From CADCTP01 sp963849885 (GTDB lineage: Bacteria; Actinomycetota; Actinomycetes; Mycobacteriales; CADCTP01), in assembly GCA_963849885.1 (NCBI GenBank), contig CAWKIV010000013.1:434001-498000 (forward strand): a stretch of DNA of 64,000 nucleotides, read 5' to 3'. This document shows, piece by piece, positions 1-6,770 of this stretch. The position numbers and the translations under genes were made by a program. Position 1 is the stretch's first letter. Every line of letters starts with the position of its first letter. The notes beneath the pieces are model-generated. The model made no database searches. It saw only the letters and a list, made by a program, of their open reading frames with translations, and was not told where the DNA came from.

Positions 1-1
1 G

Positions 2-343
2 CTCGGCGCCCGCGCGCTGGACGCGCTGCGGTCCTGCCGGCTGGTGGTCGACAGTGGACTGCACGCGCTCGGCTGGACCCGGCGGCAGGCGATCGACTTC
101 GTGCTCGCCCACACCACGCTGACCGAGCGGGCCGCGGCCGGCGAGGTGGACCGCTACCTGGCCTGGCCCGGGCAGGCGCTGTCGTACAAGCTGGGCCAGC
201 TGGAGATCACCGCGCTGCGGGCGGAGGCGCGGGCCCGGCAGGGCGGCCGCTTCGACATCCGGGCCTTCCACGACGTGGTGCTCGCGCAGGGCGGGCTGCC
301 GCTGGTCACCCTGCGCGAGGTGGTCACCGCGGCGCTGCCCTAG
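2..343 (+). CDS. DUF885 family protein, C-terminal fragment
   Basis: The open frame already runs at the window edge, so the gene begins upstream; about 113 C-terminal residues are visible up to TAG at 341-343. The stretch from VVDSGLHALGW through EVDRYLAWPGQALSYKLGQ to FDIRAFHDVVLAQGGLPL matches the end of the DUF885 family, a zincin-like group of mostly uncharacterised proteins often annotated as putative dipeptidases or lipoproteins. The catalytic region lies outside the window, so activity cannot be judged. It converges on the acyl carrier protein gene, with the two 3' ends overlapping by 20 bases. Family call is fairly firm; function unknown. Confidence 0.8.
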   Translation, partial: LGARALDALRSCRLVVDSGLHALGWTRRQAIDFVLAHTTLTERAAAGEVDRYLAWPGQALSYKLGQLEITALRAEARARQGGRFDIRAFHDVVLAQGGLPLVTLREVVTAALP

Positions 344-581
344 CGGCGACGAAGCCGGCCAGCGTGCCGACGGTGGCCAGCGAGTCGAGGTCGAGGTCCT
401 CGTCCGCGACGTCGACGCCGAGGTCGCGGCGGATCGCGGCGAGCAGCCGGACCACCGTCGCCGAGTCCAGCCCGAGGCCGCCGGACAGCAGCGGGGTGTC
501 CGCGGGCAGCCCGGCCGCCGCCGGGTCGCCGACCGTCTCGGCCAGCAGCCGCCGCACCGCCGCCTCAGCCCGGGTGGTCAC
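324..581 (-). CDS. Acyl carrier protein (phosphopantetheine-binding)
   Basis: An 85-residue protein starting with GTG (VTTRAEAAV). GLGLDSATVV around residues 36-45 contains the Ser40 that would carry 4'-phosphopantetheine, followed by an acidic helix (DVADEDLDLDSLATVGTL) typical of a free-standing carrier protein. Its start overlaps the stop of the FkbH-like gene by four bases (GTGA), so the two are translationally coupled. FkbH proteins load a three-carbon glyceryl or lactyl unit onto exactly this kind of discrete carrier protein, so it is very likely the acceptor for its neighbour. No polyketide or peptide synthase is visible next to it, which leaves the fate of the loaded unit open. The 3' end runs 20 bases into the convergent DUF885 gene. 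Confidence 0.88.
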   Translation of the reverse strand: MTTRAEAAVRRLLAETVGDPAAAGLPADTPLLSGGLGLDSATVVRLLAAIRRDLGVDVADEDLDLDSLATVGTLAGFVAARAAPR

Positions 582-1594
582 GGGGCGACCAGCCGGTCGT
601 CCACCGCGACCCAGTCCGGGTACGCCGGCTCGGCGGCCAGCTCGCGGGCGAAGACCGCGGTGTCGCCGTGCCGGGCGGCCGCCGCGAAGCCGGCCTGCCG
701 CAGACCCAGCCGGACCGGCACGTTGCGCTCGGTCAGCCGGCACGGCACCGCCAGCCGGCCCGCCCCGCGGGACCGGGCCAGCCGGGCCAGGCCGGTCAGC
801 AGCAGCGGCAGCGCGCCCCGGCCGCCGGCCCGGCAGGACACGGCGGCCAGCTCGACCGTCCACTCCGGACCGGCCGGCGCGGGCACGGTGCCGACGCCGA
901 CCACGCCGTCGGCGCCGAACCGGTCGGTCAGCTCGAGCACCGCGACCACCCCGCCCGGCCGGTACGGCGCGCCGGTCGAGTTGTACTGGGTGGTCCGCCG
1001 GGCCAGCTCGGCCAGCCGGTCGGCGTCCGCCGGCGCGGCCGGGCGGAGCACCGCGCGCAGCTCGCACCAGCGCAGGAAGTCCTCGTCGCCGCCGGCGAAC
1101 GCGGCCCGGGCCGCCCGCCGCGACGCCCGCCGCCGGTAGCTGTCCACCCGGGACCGGCCGGCCGCGGTCACCGGACCCGGGTCGAACTCGGGCCAGCCCA
1201 GCGCGTCCGGCACCTCCTCCGGGGCGAGCACGACCACCTCGGGCAGCGAGCGCTCCACGTCGGCCCGCTCGAACGGGTCGTCGTCGACGAACGCGACCGA
1301 GCCGAGCTGCACCTCCAGCTCCTCGGCGATCCGGCGCAGCGCGTCGGCCTTGCGACCCCAGCCGTACTGCGGTGCCACGAACCGCCCGGCCAGCGCCGGG
1401 TCCGCCTCCACCACCGCGCCGACCGACGCCGGGTTGCGGGAGGCGACGCTGACCAGGATGCCCCGCCCGGCCAGGGTGTCCAGTGCGGACAGCACCTCCG
1501 GGCGCGGCGGGGTGGGCGCCTCCAGCACGACCCCCGGCCACACCGTGCCGTCCAGGTCCCAGACCACCACCTTGACCGGAGGCCCGGCGGTCAC
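578..1594 (-). CDS. FkbH-like HAD-IIIC protein (glyceryl/lactyl-ACP loading)
   Basis: A 338-residue protein of the FkbH family. The HAD motif is at residues 13-16 (DLDG), followed by SVASRNP, an RKADAL lysine segment and the FkbH signature FVDDDPFER; the C-terminal half is the GNAT-like acyl-transfer domain usual in this family (RTTQYNSTG region). Characterised members dephosphorylate 1,3-bisphosphoglycerate and place the three-carbon unit on a carrier protein, feeding methoxymalonyl, glyceryl or lactyl units into natural products. Here the carrier protein follows directly (4-base overlap) and a GNAT gene precedes it (4-base overlap). The usual cluster partners (FkbG, FkbI, FkbJ or a synthase) are absent, so this is a minimal or divergent use of the chemistry. 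The family call is solid; the product is inference. Confidence 0.88.
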   Translation of the reverse strand: MTAGPPVKVVVWDLDGTVWPGVVLEAPTPPRPEVLSALDTLAGRGILVSVASRNPASVGAVVEADPALAGRFVAPQYGWGRKADALRRIAEELEVQLGSVAFVDDDPFERADVERSLPEVVVLAPEEVPDALGWPEFDPGPVTAAGRSRVDSYRRRASRRAARAAFAGGDEDFLRWCELRAVLRPAAPADADRLAELARRTTQYNSTGAPYRPGGVVAVLELTDRFGADGVVGVGTVPAPAGPEWTVELAAVSCRAGGRGALPLLLTGLARLARSRGAGRLAVPCRLTERNVPVRLGLRQAGFAAAARHGDTAVFARELAAEPAYPDWVAVDDRLVAP

Positions 1595-2046
1595 AGCTGC
1601 TTCCGCATGGACAGGTGCTCGGCGGCGAAGCCGAGCTTCGCGTAGACCGCCCGCATCGCCACGTTGCGCATGTGGACCTTGCCCACCACCTCGGTGACGC
1701 CGCGCTCGCCGGCGGCGGCGAGCGCCGCGTCCAGCAGCTGCTCGGCGACCGCGCCGCGGCCGGCCACGTCGCTGGTGGCCAGCGAGCGGAGGTTGCCGTA
1801 GCGGTCGCCGGTCAGCGAGTTGGTCCGGCCGGACAGCCAGACCCAGCCGACCACGGCGCCGTCCCGGACCGCGACCAGCGCGACCTCGTCCGGCTTGCCC
1901 AGCGAGCCGGCGACCCGCCGCCGGTGCAGCGCCGGGTCGGTGACCGCCTCGGCGCCGAACGAGATGCGGGCGATCTCGATCTCGTACGCCACCAGCGGGT
2001 CGAGGTCGGCCGCGGTGGCCGGGCGGACGGTGACCTCAGCGGGCAC
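1591..2046 (-). CDS. GNAT family N-acetyltransferase
   Basis: A 151-residue single-domain acyltransferase. It shows the GNAT order: VRPATAADLDPLV at the N terminus, the central strand VALVAVRDGAVVGWVWL, the acyl-CoA loop SDVAGRGAVAEQLLDAAL around residues 92-109, and NVAMRAVYAKLGF near the end. It starts inside the end of the SpeD-BpsA gene (11-base overlap) and ends on the start of FkbH (ATGA), so it belongs to the four-gene operon. An amine acyltransferase beside a polyamine synthase could acetylate or acylate the polyamine, either from CoA or possibly from the carrier protein two genes on. That substrate assignment is inference; sequence alone does not set GNAT specificity. Confidence 0.85.
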   Translation of the reverse strand: MPAEVTVRPATAADLDPLVAYEIEIARISFGAEAVTDPALHRRRVAGSLGKPDEVALVAVRDGAVVGWVWLSGRTNSLTGDRYGNLRSLATSDVAGRGAVAEQLLDAALAAAGERGVTEVVGKVHMRNVAMRAVYAKLGFAAEHLSMRKQL

Positions 2047-3580
2047 GCGCGGCTCCCCGGCCGGGCCGCGACCGCGGCTGGAACGTGCGGCCGCCGCAGC
2101 GCGGGCAGCCGGCCTCCTTCAGCTCGCCGACGGTCCGCCAGCGCCGGCCCTCGCCGACCGTCTGCACGGTGCCGCAGGCCGCGCACGCGTACCGGCGGCG
2201 GGACCGGCCGGCTCCCGTGTAGACGGTGCCGGTCGCGGTCTCGGCCGGCGCCGCCAGCACCAGCTGCCACAGCGCGCTGGTGCCGCCGAGCACCCCGGCC
2301 CCGACGTACTCGTTGAAGCCCGGCGTCATCGCCCGGACGGCCAGCCGCAGCCGGGACAGCACCTCTTGCAGCCGCACCGTCTCGGCCGGCCGGCGCACCC
2401 CCAGGGAGAGGAAGACGTCCGCGCCCGGAGCCAGCACGGCCGCGGCCCGCTCCAGGAACAGCGCGGCACCCTCCACTGTGTACGGCGGGTCGGTCTGCAG
2501 GGTGTCGAACGGGCCGGCCAGCTCCAGCGGCGCCCGCAGGTCGTGCTCGACCACGGTGACCGGGAAGGGGGCCCCGGCCAGCCGGGCCCGGAGGTAGTCG
2601 ACCAGGGCCGGGTCGACCTCGACGACGGTGAGCGCGGCCGGCACCACCCCGTGCCGGTCGGCGAGCGCGAGCAGCGCGAGGGAGACCAGGTCGTCGTCGC
2701 CGAGCACCAGCACCCGGCGGCCGGCCACCGCGCCGGCCTCGTGCATCGCCGCCACCCGCCGGACCTTGGTCGGCACGGTGCAGTGCGCCTGGTCCAGCTC
2801 CACCCGCACCGGCGGCGCCGCGGCCGCGGCCGCCTCCAGCGCGGTCACCAGCCCGGCCCGGTCCACTGCGGACAGCGTGACCGGGGCGGCGCCGAACGCG
2901 TCGGCCCCGGCCGGGGTGAGCCGGGCCGGCCGGTCCGCGGTGAGCACCCCGCGGCTGCGCAGCTCGCCGCAGACGGCGGCCACCAGCGGCAGCGGCAGCG
3001 AGGTCTGCCGGCCCACCGCCCGGGTGGAGCCGGCGCCGGCGGCGACGGCCCGGACCACGGCGCGGACCCCGGCCGGGCCCTCGGCCAGCCCGACCGCGCC
3101 GGCCACCGCCGCGGCGATCCCGTCCGCGTCCAGCTCGGCGCTCACGACTGAGCGGGCAGCGGGGAGCGCGGGCAGCCCGCGGTCGAGCCGGCGGACCGCG
3201 ACCTCGCGCAGCCCGAGCCGGCGCACCAGCTCGTCGACCACCGCCGGCCCGTCGATCGCCCCGCAGCTGAAGAGGTCGACGGCGACCAGCGGCTCCTCCG
3301 GCCAGGTGTGCACCGACAGGTGCGACTCGGCCAGCACCAGCACCAGGGTGACCGCCCCGTTGGGGAAGACCACCGCGGTCTCGTCCAGCACGTGCCCGCC
3401 GCCGGCGTCGACGGCCGCGCAGGCCGCGGCGGCCAGCTGCTCCGGGTCGGTGGTCAGGTCCGGGTCGCCGGGCACCCCGTCCACCGCGTAGAGCACCTTG
3501 GGCGTGAAGGCCTCGAGCGGCCGCAGATCGCTCAGCGGCCGCTCCGCCCGCTGCACCCGCAGCGTGGTCCCGGACTCCAC
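2036..3580 (-). CDS. Fusion: AdoMet decarboxylase (SpeD) + branched-chain polyamine synthase (BpsA) + zinc ribbon
   Basis: A 514-residue, GTG-started protein with three parts. Residues about 20-135 are a SpeD-type pyruvoyl AdoMet decarboxylase: the Glu-Ser cleavage site is in LAESHLSVHTWPEE (Ser86 would become pyruvoyl), with His91 and Cys106 (DLFSCG) retained. Residues about 170-230 form a winged-helix-like segment and 255-450 a BpsA aminopropyltransferase fold with GDDD (294-297), TVVEVDP and QTDPPYT (362-368). Residues 466-495 are a zinc ribbon (CAAC, CPRC). SpeD supplies decarboxylated AdoMet and BpsA uses it to build branched polyamines, so the fusion joins donor synthesis to transfer. 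It heads an operon with GNAT, FkbH and ACP. TACGCT lies 6 bases before the GTG, suggesting a leaderless transcript. SpeD relatives can act as ornithine or arginine decarboxylases, so the first activity needs testing. Confidence 0.85.
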   Translation of the reverse strand: MESGTTLRVQRAERPLSDLRPLEAFTPKVLYAVDGVPGDPDLTTDPEQLAAAACAAVDAGGGHVLDETAVVFPNGAVTLVLVLAESHLSVHTWPEEPLVAVDLFSCGAIDGPAVVDELVRRLGLREVAVRRLDRGLPALPAARSVVSAELDADGIAAAVAGAVGLAEGPAGVRAVVRAVAAGAGSTRAVGRQTSLPLPLVAAVCGELRSRGVLTADRPARLTPAGADAFGAAPVTLSAVDRAGLVTALEAAAAAAPPVRVELDQAHCTVPTKVRRVAAMHEAGAVAGRRVLVLGDDDLVSLALLALADRHGVVPAALTVVEVDPALVDYLRARLAGAPFPVTVVEHDLRAPLELAGPFDTLQTDPPYTVEGAALFLERAAAVLAPGADVFLSLGVRRPAETVRLQEVLSRLRLAVRAMTPGFNEYVGAGVLGGTSALWQLVLAAPAETATGTVYTGAGRSRRRYACAACGTVQTVGEGRRWRTVGELKEAGCPRCGGRTFQPRSRPGRGAARAR

Positions 3581-3627
3581 CGGACGAGCGTACCCGCGGC
3601 TTCCGGGCGACCAGGCAGGATGAGGGC

Positions 3628-4494
3628 ATGGCGGAGCTGATCGCGGTGACCGGGGCGACCGGGGTGGTGGGCCGGCAGGTCGCCCGGCTCCTCGCCGAGC
3701 AGGGCGTCCGGCAGCGGCTGGTGGTGCGGGACCCGTCCCGGGCGCCGGTGCTGCCCGGCGCGGACGTCCGGCAGGTGGCCGGCTACGGCGCCGCCGAGGA
3801 CATGCGGGCGGCGCTGGCCGGCGTCGACACGCTCTTCCTGGTGCCCGGCGCGGAGGCCGAGGACCGGCGGCAGCAGCACTTCACCGCGGTGGATGCCGCG
3901 GCCGCCGCCGGGGTCCGCCGGATCGTCTACCTGTCCTTCGTGGACGCCCGGCCGGACGCCACCTTCACGCTGGTCCGGGACCACTGGGCGACCGAGGACC
4001 GGATCCGCGCGTCCGGGCTGGCCTGGACCTTCCCGCGGATGAGCCTCTACCTCGACTTCCTGCCGTTCCTGGCCACCCCCGAGGGGGTGATCGAGGGACC
4101 GGCGGGGACCGGCCGGGTCGCCGCGGTCACCCGGGCCGACGTGGCCGCCGCGACCGCCGTGCTGCTCACCACGGACGGCCACGACGGCCGGACGTACGAC
4201 CTGACCGGGCCGGAGGCGCTCTCGCTGGCCGAGCTGGCCGAGGAGCTGAGCGCGGCCGCCGGCCGGCCGGTGTCCTATCGGGACCAGACGGTCGAGGAGG
4301 CGTACGCCTCCCGCGCCTCCTACGGGGCGCCGGAGTGGCAGGTCACCGCGTGGGTGACCACGTACACCGCGATCGCGACCGGTGAGCTGGCCCGGGTCTC
4401 GGACGACGTGCCCCGGCTGACCGGCCGGCCGGCCACCTCGCTGCGCGACTTCCTGGAGCGCCGGCCCGGCACGGTCCGGCACCTCAGTCGGTGA
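3628..4494 (+). CDS. NmrA-like NAD(P)-binding oxidoreductase
   Basis: A 288-residue atypical short-chain dehydrogenase. The N terminus has a TGATGVVGRQVARLL Rossmann motif (residues 8-22), then VDTLFLVPG and RIVYLSFVDARPD, but no Tyr-x-x-x-Lys catalytic pair. This matches the NmrA/quinone oxidoreductase 2 group, whose members sense redox state or reduce small quinones or aldehydes. CAGGAT lies 6 bases before the ATG, suggesting a leaderless start. It is divergent from the SpeD-BpsA operon, with only 47 bases between the starts, and its 3' end overlaps the convergent SRPBCC gene by 11 bases. Substrate unknown. Confidence 0.82.
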   Translation: MAELIAVTGATGVVGRQVARLLAEQGVRQRLVVRDPSRAPVLPGADVRQVAGYGAAEDMRAALAGVDTLFLVPGAEAEDRRQQHFTAVDAAAAAGVRRIVYLSFVDARPDATFTLVRDHWATEDRIRASGLAWTFPRMSLYLDFLPFLATPEGVIEGPAGTGRVAAVTRADVAAATAVLLTTDGHDGRTYDLTGPEALSLAELAEELSAAAGRPVSYRDQTVEEAYASRASYGAPEWQVTAWVTTYTAIATGELARVSDDVPRLTGRPATSLRDFLERRPGTVRHLSR

Positions 4495-5005
4495 ACGACC
4501 GCCCGGTCTCCAGCAGCGACTTGAGGTCGTTGAGCACCCAGGTGTGCCCGCCGCCGGCGCCCTGGTCCTCCCACTGCCCGCCGACGATCGCGGCCAGCAC
4601 CGGCGCGCCGTCCAGCTCGTGGGTCAGCGTCAGCGAGCAGACCCCGGCGCCCTTGTCGGCGATCTCGTGGGTGACCCGGGTGGCCGGCTCGGCCGCGGTC
4701 TGCTCGTCCATGAGCATCCGGAAGGTGGTGACCAGCTTGCGCGGCGGGTCCGCCTCCAGCACCTCGCCGGAGATGATCACCTCCGGGAGCTGGTTGCCCC
4801 GCGCCTCGGCGCCGGCCCGGAAGGCCTCGGTCGGGCGCACCCGGTACGCCCCGCCGGGGCGCAGGTCGTAGTCGACCAGCCCGGTGTAGCCGTACCGCGT
4901 GGTCCACTCGGGCTGGGTGATCGCGTCCCAGATCGCCTGCGCGGAGGCCCGGATGTAGACCCGGTGCACCTGGACGACGCGGGACTGCGTGCTGCTGGTG
5001 GTCAT
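4484..5005 (-). CDS. SRPBCC (AHSA1-like) domain protein
   Basis: A 173-residue START/SRPBCC-fold protein. The start is placed at the ATG overlapping the stop of the upstream ArsR gene (ATGA), because the protein beginning MTTSSTQSRVVQVHRV then has the expected length. Diagnostic pieces are VYIRASAQAIWDAITQPEWTT, the RPGGAYRV strand and the terminal amphipathic helix ending in SLLETGRSFTD. ArsR-SRPBCC pairs are very common in actinomycetes; the SRPBCC partner has a hydrophobic cavity and its ligand is usually unknown. It should share the promoter upstream of the ArsR gene. Confidence 0.87.
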   Translation of the reverse strand: MTTSSTQSRVVQVHRVYIRASAQAIWDAITQPEWTTRYGYTGLVDYDLRPGGAYRVRPTEAFRAGAEARGNQLPEVIISGEVLEADPPRKLVTTFRMLMDEQTAAEPATRVTHEIADKGAGVCSLTLTHELDGAPVLAAIVGGQWEDQGAGGGHTWVLNDLKSLLETGRSFTD

Positions 5006-5325
5006 GACGGCTCCTCGAGCTGCTTCTTGAGGTCGGCGAGCGCGCTCACCTGGCGCTCGGTGTACTTGTCGATCCACCGGTCGTGGATCAGCCGGATCGG
5101 CACCGGGTTGAGGAAGTGCCGCTTCTCCCGGCCGGACCGGCGGGCCACCACGAGGCCGGCGTCCTCGAGCACCTTGAGGTGCTTCATCACGCCGAACCGC
5201 GTCATCTCCAGCTCGGACTCCAGCTCGGTGAGCGTGCGGCCGTCGCGCTCGAAGAGCCGGTCGAGCAGGAACCGGCGGGTCGGGTCCGCGAGCGCCTTGA
5301 ACACGCGGTCGTCCTCGTCGGTCAC
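5002..5325 (-). CDS. ArsR-family winged-helix repressor
   Basis: A 107-residue regulator. I chose the GTG at 5325 (VTDEDDRVFKAL) because it sits 6 bases after a good -10 (TATTTT) and starts exactly at the conserved domain. Residues about 5-80 form the winged helix (FKALADPTRRFLLDRLFE, then LTELESELEMTRFGVMKHL). No metal-binding cysteine pattern is present, so it is a non-metal ArsR of the type that precedes SRPBCC genes. It is the first gene of the two-gene operon and probably represses its own promoter through the palindrome at 5339-5354. Confidence 0.88.
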   Translation of the reverse strand: MTDEDDRVFKALADPTRRFLLDRLFERDGRTLTELESELEMTRFGVMKHLKVLEDAGLVVARRSGREKRHFLNPVPIRLIHDRWIDKYTERQVSALADLKKQLEEPS

Positions 5326-5331
5326 GACCCC

Positions 5332-5361
5332 AAAATAGGTGACCAGATGGTCACATGTCAA
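5332..5361 (-). promoter_or_regulatory. ArsR promoter with operator in the spacer
   Basis: On the minus strand a consensus TTGACA (5356-5361) and a TATTTT -10 (5332-5337) are separated by 18 bases. The spacer holds the perfect inverted repeat GTGACC-ATCT-GGTCAC (5339-5354). The start codon lies 6 bases beyond the -10, so transcription would begin at or next to the GTG. A repressor on this palindrome would block RNA polymerase directly, the expected layout for self-repression. Confidence 0.75.
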
Positions 5362-5466
5362 CGGGCGCGAGGGCCTTCCCGGACGGCGGTCGACCGAGCA
5401 CACTGGCCGGATCCATCGCGGCCGGCGCCGAGGAGCCGTCGTGAGCATCGACGACGCCGAACGAGC

Positions 5467-6270
5467 TCAGGCGCCGTCGCGGAAGCGGGCGAAGTCCGGG
5501 TCGCGCCGCTCGGCGAACGCCCGGGCCCCCTCCATGCCCTCCTCGCTGTGCGCGTACAGGTCGAGGCCGGCGAAGGCGAGGTTGGAGATCCCGGCGAGCG
5601 CGTCGCTGTCGGCGTTGAAGGAGTGCTTGAGGAAGCGCAGCGCGGTCGGCGAGTAGCCGGCCATCCGCCGGCCCCACTCCAGCGCGGTGTCCAGCAGCCG
5701 GTCCGCCGGCACCACCGCGTTGACCAGCCCCCACCGCTCGGCGGTGTCCGCGTCGATGCGGTCGAGCAGGAACCACAGCTGCCGGGCCCGCTTCTCCCCC
5801 ACCACCCGGGCCAGGTACGCCGAGCCGAAGCCGGCGTCGAACGAGCCGACCCGCGGCCCGGTCTGCCCGAACGTCGCGTGCGACGCGGCCACGGTCAGGT
5901 CGCAGAGCACGTGCAGGACGTGGCCGCCGCCGACGGCCACCCCGTTCACCGCCGCGATCACCGGCTTCGGGATGTCCCGGATGGTCCGGTGCAGCCGCTC
6001 GATCTCGAACGTGCCCCACTCCGTCTGCCCGTACGAGCCGGTCTCGGCCCGCTCCTTGACGTCGCCGCCGGCGCAGAACGCCCGCTCGCCGGCGCCGGTC
6101 AGGATCACGCAGGCGACCCCGGGGTCGGCCCAGGCGTGCTTGAACGCGCTGATCAGCTCGTCCACGGTCCGGCCGCGGAACGCGTTCATCCGGTCCGGCC
6201 GGTCGATGGTCACCACCGCGCAGCGCTGGTCGACGACGTAGCGGACGTCGGTGAGCTCGTCCAGCCGCAT
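5467..6270 (-). CDS. Crotonase-family hydrolase, 2-ketocyclohexanecarboxyl-CoA hydrolase (BadI)/MenB-like
   Basis: A 267-residue crotonase starting MRLDELTDVRYV at 6270, with GAGG upstream. The CoA oxyanion-hole motifs are ERAFCAGGDVKE and VNGVAVGGGHVLHVLCDL; the stretch GQTGPRVGSFDAGFGSAYLARVVGEKRARQLWF is the hallmark shared by MenB and BadI. MenB makes dihydroxynaphthoyl-CoA; BadI opens the ring of 2-ketocyclohexanecarboxyl-CoA. Menaquinone genes are absent here, whereas an aryl-CoA ligase and a ring-reducing fusion enzyme lie directly divergent, so ring opening of a cyclic beta-keto-CoA is favoured. It faces away from the Rid gene across a 52-base gap that contains a palindrome. Confidence 0.82.
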   Translation of the reverse strand: MRLDELTDVRYVVDQRCAVVTIDRPDRMNAFRGRTVDELISAFKHAWADPGVACVILTGAGERAFCAGGDVKERAETGSYGQTEWGTFEIERLHRTIRDIPKPVIAAVNGVAVGGGHVLHVLCDLTVAASHATFGQTGPRVGSFDAGFGSAYLARVVGEKRARQLWFLLDRIDADTAERWGLVNAVVPADRLLDTALEWGRRMAGYSPTALRFLKHSFNADSDALAGISNLAFAGLDLYAHSEEGMEGARAFAERRDPDFARFRDGA

Positions 6271-6299
6271 TGCTGGCCTCCTCGGCGGTTGACCCCGGA

Positions 6300-6309
6300 A
6301 ACGATCGTT
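6300..6309. promoter_or_regulatory. Palindrome AACGATCGTT between divergent catabolic genes
   Basis: A perfect 10-base palindrome in the 52-base gap between the BadI-like gene and the Rid gene. Its position would let one regulator control both arms of the aromatic-CoA island. No regulator gene is encoded in the island, so the binding protein is unknown. Confidence 0.4.
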
Positions 6310-6322
6310 GCCACTGTGCTCG

Positions 6323-6721
6323 ATGATGGTGACCCGCGTGAACCCGCCCGGCCTGGCCGCCCCCTCCGGCTTCTCGCACGCCGTGCTCGCCGAGGGCTCG
6401 CGGGTGGTCTTCCTGGCCGGGCAGACCGGCATGGACGCGGCCGGCGCGATCGTCGGCGGCGGCCTGGTGGCCCAGTTCGAGCAGGCGCTGTCCAACCTGC
6501 TGGCCGCGCTGGCCGCGGCCGGCGGCCGGCCGGCCGACCTGGCCAGCCTGACCGTCTACATCGTCGACATGGACGACTACCGGGCCCGGGCCCGGGAGCT
6601 CGGCGCGGTCTGGCGGCGGCTGGTCGGGCGGGACTACCCGGCGACGGCCGGCATCGGGATCACCCGGTTGTGGGATGCCGAGGCGCTCGTCGAGCTGCAG
6701 GGCGCCGCCGTCCTGCCCTGA
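6323..6721 (+). CDS. Rid (YjgF/YER057c/UK114) family protein
   Basis: About 132 residues, with ATG at 6323 or 6326 and no clear Shine-Dalgarno. The Rid fold is evident from VNPPGLAAPSGFSHAV, VFLAGQTGMDAAG and LASLTVYIVDMDDYR. Canonical RidA hydrolyses enamine/imine intermediates using an arginine in a PAR motif near the C terminus; the corresponding site here reads YPATAGIGITRLWD, so that arginine appears to be missing and the protein belongs with the non-canonical Rid subfamilies. Its place at the head of the aromatic-CoA operon suggests a role on the enamine or imine made from an aminated ring, but whether it can deaminate is uncertain. Confidence 0.83.
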   Translation: MMVTRVNPPGLAAPSGFSHAVLAEGSRVVFLAGQTGMDAAGAIVGGGLVAQFEQALSNLLAALAAAGGRPADLASLTVYIVDMDDYRARARELGAVWRRLVGRDYPATAGIGITRLWDAEALVELQGAAVLP

Positions 6722-6770
6722 TCCGGCGGCCGCCGGCATACTGGCGCTTAGCCGATCCGGGAGGCGCGCC

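Noticed and set aside
1820..3151. Long plus-strand frame opposite the SpeD-BpsA gene
   Set aside because: Composition is low-complexity Arg/Ala/Pro/His and it mirrors the codon periodicity of the conserved minus-strand gene.
5467..6270. menB of menaquinone synthesis
   Set aside because: The BadI and MenB signatures overlap, but no other men gene is present and the neighbours are aromatic-CoA enzymes.
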